The translations under genes were made by a program, and so were the position numbers. From Granulicella aggregans (GTDB lineage: Bacteria > Acidobacteriota > Terriglobia > Terriglobales > Acidobacteriaceae): 64,000 nucleotides of DNA. Every line of letters begins with the position of its first letter. The first letter of the stretch is position 1. The DNA lies in the NCBI RefSeq assembly GCF_014203275.1, contig NZ_JACHIP010000002.1:496001-560000 (forward strand), in the 5' to 3' direction. The notes below the pieces were generated by a model. That model was not told where the DNA came from, searched no databases, and saw only the letters and a list, made by a program, of their open reading frames with translations. Shown piece after piece: positions 60,950 to 64,000 of the stretch.

Positions 60950-63487
60950 CTACTCCGTCCGAAGTGCTTCAATCGGATCCACATTCGCCGCACGCCGCGC
61001 CGGCAGCAGCGCCGACACGATCGCAACAAATGCAACCAGAATAGTTACAACTGCAAACGTCACCGGGTCGGCCGCCGAGACTCCAAACAACTGGCTCTTC
61101 AAAAGTCGTGCCAGCCCGAGCGCCGCCGGTATCGCGATCGCAATGCTGATCCCCGCCAGCTTCAACACATCCGACAGCACCATGCCCGAGATCGCCGCCC
61201 GGCTCGACCCCAGCGCGATCCTCACGCCAATCTCCCGCGTCCGCTGCGCCGTCACATATGCCAGCACGCCGTACAGCCCGATCCCCGCCAGCAGCGTCGC
61301 CAGCAGCCCGAAGCTGATCGCCAGCAGTTCCGTCAACCGATCGTTCGCCAGGCTCTGATCGATCTGCTCGTCCATCGTCCTCAAATTGTCGAGCGCCAGC
61401 GCTGGGTCAAGCTGCTGCATCGCGCGACGTAGCGCAGAGATCGTCTCCGCTGTCGGCAGCGCCGTCCGCACGTGAAAGTAGAGCCGCGCCGGCGCACGCA
61501 TGGCGGGGATCTGCTCCAGCGGCAGAAACAGACTCGGATCAACAGCGCTGCGAAGGTCCGTCTGCTTGAAGTCCGGGACCACACCCACAATCTCCGTGTC
61601 GTAGACCGGCTTGTTCGAGCCCCCATCCGCAAGCCGCTTCCCCACCGCGTTCCGGGCCGAGCCATAGTACCGCTTCGCCAACGCCTCGTTCACAATGGCC
61701 ACCAGCGGCGTCGTCGCACTGTCGGCCTCGCTGAAGCTCCGCCCCGCCAGTAGTGGAATCCGCATCGCCGCAAAGAAGCCGGGGTTGATCATGCTCTTCT
61801 CCGCATCCACCTCTTCTTCAGGCGCCGGCGTATATCCCTCCAGCGTAATGTTGCCGCCTGATGAACTCCCCTGCAGGATCGACGAGTCATCCACCGCCAC
61901 GCTCCGCACTCCAGGCAACGCACCCACCGTCTCCTCAACGTGCTTCGCCAGCGCGGCCACGCGGTCTGGCGTATACCCCGCAAGCTGGGGCGCAATGGTG
62001 AACCCCACCAGGCGCGTCGCGTCGAAGCCAGGATCTACCGCGCGCAGCTTCTGCATCGTCCGGACAAACAGTCCTGAAGCAATCAACAACAGCACGCTCA
62101 ATCCAATCTGCAGGCAAACAATAACTCGCCGCAGACTCAGCATCCCGCCCGAAGCACTCGCATTCGACCCGCGCAACGCGATGGTCAAATTCGGCTTCCG
62201 CAACTGTAGCGCCGGGGCCATCGAAAAGATCAGGCTCACCCCCACCGCAGCGGCGAAGTTGAAGGCCAACACGCGAGCATCCAGCGACGACGAGAACATC
62301 GACACGTCATCGCCGCCCGCAAGTTGACGCACCAGCGCCCGCAGCGCAATCGGTGCCAGCAGCAGCCCCACCCCGCCACCAAAGGTCCCAATCAACAGTC
62401 CCTCCAGCAGCAACTGCCCAAGAATCCGTCCCTGGTTCGCTCCCAGCGCCGACCGAAGCGAGAACTCGCGCACCCGCCCCGCAGCCCGCACCAGCAGCAG
62501 GCTGCCCACGTTCACCGACGCGATCACCAGCACCAGCAGCGCCATCGCCATCACCACCAGCAGAGGAGTCCGCAGCCCTCCACGCTGATACGAAAATCCC
62601 TGCGCACCCGGCAGCACCAACAACCTGCTGTTGGTCAAAAATCCATCCGTAAACCGCTGCGACCGCTTCCCCAGCGCCTTCAACTCTTCAGCACGAAGCG
62701 CGTGCCACAGAGGCGCAAGCGAGTTCTGCGCAGCCTCCGTCGTCACCCCCGGAGCCATCCGCCCCAGGATATTCATCCACCGATCCTTGTGGTTCGTAAG
62801 CCGAGCGCCCCTCCCGGGAATTGCCTGGTCGAGCATTGACATAGGCACAAACAGCGCCGGCAGCTCTCCCCACACCGCGGAGTGAAACTCCGGCGCGGCA
62901 ATCCCGACGACCTGGAACGGATGGCCGTTCAGAGTAATCGTCTGTCCCACCAGCGATGAGTCCCCGCCCAGGTGCGCCTGCCAGAAGTTGTAAGAGACCA
63001 CCGCAACCGGGTTCGCTCCCGGGGCAGTATCGTCAGAGGCGACCAGCAGCCTTCCCTTGAAAGCACGCGCGCCCAGCAGTGTGAAGTAGTTCCCCGAAAC
63101 AACCTCGCCGCTCGCGATCTGCGACGCATTCTTGAACGTGACATCGAAGTCCGAGGGCGAGGTCCCAATCAATCCAGCCATCACCTTCGGGCTCACCTGG
63201 GCCGCGAGGTCGCGATACATCGGGTAAGAGAAGTAAGCCTCAGTATCGCCGCCGTGGCTGCTCGAGTGCCCCTCCCACGCCTTCCCTGTCCCTTCAAGCA
63301 CCACCAGTTGCTCCGGATGCTCCACCGGCAAAGCCCGCAGCAGAGCCTGATCCAGCAGCGAGAAGATCGCCGTGTTCGCCCCAATGCCCAGCGCCAGTGT
63401 CATCACTGCCACCGCCGCAAACCCCGGGCTCCGCCGCAACTGCCGCAGCGCATACGTCAAATCCTGTCGCAGATTCTGCATGATCAT
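60950..63487 (-). CDS. ABC transporter permease of the ADOP type (ADOP 3)
   Basis: The 845-residue protein has LRQDLTYALRQLRRSPGFAA and a first helix VAVMTLALGIGANTAIFSLL. FtsX helices follow in the middle (LVVMAMALLVLVIASVNVGS, VREFSLRSALGANQGRIL) and at the end (TREIGVRIALGSSRAAIS, LLPARRAANVDPIEALRTE). Two periplasmic core domains lie between. GAGGGAG upstream of the first ATG supports the start; a Met two codons later is an alternative. It is the third of four tandem copies. Divergence between copies is large, so the duplications are old. Confidence 0.9.
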   Translation of the reverse strand: MIMQNLRQDLTYALRQLRRSPGFAAVAVMTLALGIGANTAIFSLLDQALLRALPVEHPEQLVVLEGTGKAWEGHSSSHGGDTEAYFSYPMYRDLAAQVSPKVMAGLIGTSPSDFDVTFKNASQIASGEVVSGNYFTLLGARAFKGRLLVASDDTAPGANPVAVVSYNFWQAHLGGDSSLVGQTITLNGHPFQVVGIAAPEFHSAVWGELPALFVPMSMLDQAIPGRGARLTNHKDRWMNILGRMAPGVTTEAAQNSLAPLWHALRAEELKALGKRSQRFTDGFLTNSRLLVLPGAQGFSYQRGGLRTPLLVVMAMALLVLVIASVNVGSLLLVRAAGRVREFSLRSALGANQGRILGQLLLEGLLIGTFGGGVGLLLAPIALRALVRQLAGGDDVSMFSSSLDARVLAFNFAAAVGVSLIFSMAPALQLRKPNLTIALRGSNASASGGMLSLRRVIVCLQIGLSVLLLIASGLFVRTMQKLRAVDPGFDATRLVGFTIAPQLAGYTPDRVAALAKHVEETVGALPGVRSVAVDDSSILQGSSSGGNITLEGYTPAPEEEVDAEKSMINPGFFAAMRIPLLAGRSFSEADSATTPLVAIVNEALAKRYYGSARNAVGKRLADGGSNKPVYDTEIVGVVPDFKQTDLRSAVDPSLFLPLEQIPAMRAPARLYFHVRTALPTAETISALRRAMQQLDPALALDNLRTMDEQIDQSLANDRLTELLAISFGLLATLLAGIGLYGVLAYVTAQRTREIGVRIALGSSRAAISGMVLSDVLKLAGISIAIAIPAALGLARLLKSQLFGVSAADPVTFAVVTILVAFVAIVSALLPARRAANVDPIEALRTE

Positions 63488-63520
63488 GCTTCTCCCTCGG
63501 CCCTTCTCCCCTGCTTATCT

Positions 63521-63558
63521 GGGTGCCCATCTATGGCTCGCATTTGGCCATGGGTGGG
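63521..63558. repeat. GTGCCCAT hairpin repeat, copy 6
   Basis: GGGTGCCCATCTATGGC with GCCATGGGTGGG forms an imperfect 12-position stem. It fills the 81-bp gap between permeases 3 and 4 and is the most diverged copy. Confidence 0.65.
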
Positions 63559-63568
63559 ACGTAAAATC

Positions 63569-64000
63569 TCACTCGTTCCTTAGCGCTTCCATTGGTTCGA
63601 TACTCGCAGCACGCCGCGCCGGAATCAGGCTCGCGGCCATCGCCGACACGAGCATCGCAAAGGCGGCAATCGCAATCGCCAACCCCTCGTTGCCCAGCAG
63701 CGAAGCTGCTTCCGAAGCATTGACATAAATCGTGCTCGACAGCAGCGAAGCGACCACTCCCCGCACCGCAAATCCTCCCATCGCTCCGGCAGCCAATCCA
63801 ATCGCCGTCAACGCAAGCCCGCTCCCTAACACCAGTCCAAGTACCTGCCCTCGTTGTGCCCCAAGCGCTATACGCACGCCAAGCTCGCGCGTTCGTGAGC
63901 CGACTTGATAGCTCAGCAGACCGAAGAGACCAACCACCGTCAGCAGCAGCGAGAATCCGGCAAACCCTCCCGCCAGCCATGTGAAAAATCGTGGCGCGGC
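63569..64000 (-). CDS. ABC transporter permease of the ADOP type (ADOP 4), C-terminal part cut by the right edge
   Basis: The last 143 codons are in the window and the frame is open to base 64000. They hold the final FtsX domain: LLLTVVGLFGLLSYQVGSRT, RELGVRIALGAQRGQVL (coupling segment), two more hydrophobic stretches and the family ending SLIPARRAASIEPMEALRNE. The remainder of the gene, and any further permease or membrane-fusion gene, lies beyond the edge. It is the first visible gene of the run leading to the ATPase and TolC genes. Confidence 0.88.
   Translation of the reverse strand, partial: AAPRFFTWLAGGFAGFSLLLTVVGLFGLLSYQVGSRTRELGVRIALGAQRGQVLGLVLGSGLALTAIGLAAGAMGGFAVRGVVASLLSSTIYVNASEAASLLGNEGLAIAIAAFAMLVSAMAASLIPARRAASIEPMEALRNE

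Noticed and set aside
1-64000. CRISPR arrays, tRNA or rRNA genes, prophage or insertion-sequence genes
   Set aside because: No regularly spaced direct repeats, no clover-leaf candidate noticed, and no transposase, integrase or phage structural protein among the coding regions. Small tRNA genes could be missed by eye.

Overview
The window looks like a chromosomal segment of an acidobacterium of the Terriglobia/Acidobacteriaceae type (Granulicella, Terriglobus or Edaphobacter-like). This rests on gene families seen here: two Oar-like TonB-dependent receptors with an N-terminal carboxypeptidase-regulatory-like domain, tandem ABC permeases of the 'acidobacterial duplicated orphan permease' type, many Tat-exported sugar enzymes, and a DUF1592/DUF1552 pair. 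No phage, transposase, CRISPR array, rRNA or tRNA gene was recognised. Assignments come from reading motifs by eye; no database search was run.

Layout. 1-16.7 kb: a carbohydrate region. It holds the start of an exported GH32 fructan hydrolase running off the left edge, a 1.5k-residue TIG-repeat lipoprotein, two Tat-exported xylose-isomerase-like TIM barrels, an Oar-type receptor, a cupin, two Tat-exported Gfo/Idh/MocA oxidoreductases, a beta-propeller protein and an exported ApbE. The same 11-bp palindrome, TGGTCWGACCA, lies upstream of the receptor and inside the divergent propeller/apbE spacer, suggesting one GntR/FadR-type regulator. 16.7-27.7 kb: an Lrp-type regulator and a histidine-utilisation operon, hutI - M20 hydrolase - hutF - hutH - TSUP permease - HisC-like aminotransferase - hutU - hutD. 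It encodes all steps from histidine to N-formylglutamate but no recognisable hutG. The M20 hydrolase, which starts 2 nt after the hutI stop, is the natural candidate for the last step.

27.7-34.4 kb: an exported set (creatininase-fold protein, DUF1592 protein with two CxxCH motifs, DUF1552 protein, ankyrin protein) packed head to tail directly upstream of hutI. 34.7-38.3 kb: a second Oar-type receptor. 38.9-49.7 kb: mixed housekeeping genes: two aldo/keto reductases, a 1-Cys peroxiredoxin, a PLP-binding YggS protein with an XRE/cupin regulator, a propeller/FN3 protein, an MBL-fold hydrolase, a YihY/BrkB protein, a sodium:solute symporter and a small protein with an almost purely Asp/Glu tail.

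49.9-64 kb: an NtrY-like histidine kinase, an NtrC-like regulator, a TolC-type outer-membrane protein, a MacB/LolD-type ATPase and four tandem ADOP permeases, the last cut by the right edge. Together they read as an envelope export system under a two-component pair. The part beyond 44 kb is rich in short intergenic hairpin repeats: six copies of one family, two or three of another, and one copy in every permease-permease gap. Several well-supported starts are GTG or TTG with strong Shine-Dalgarno sequences.
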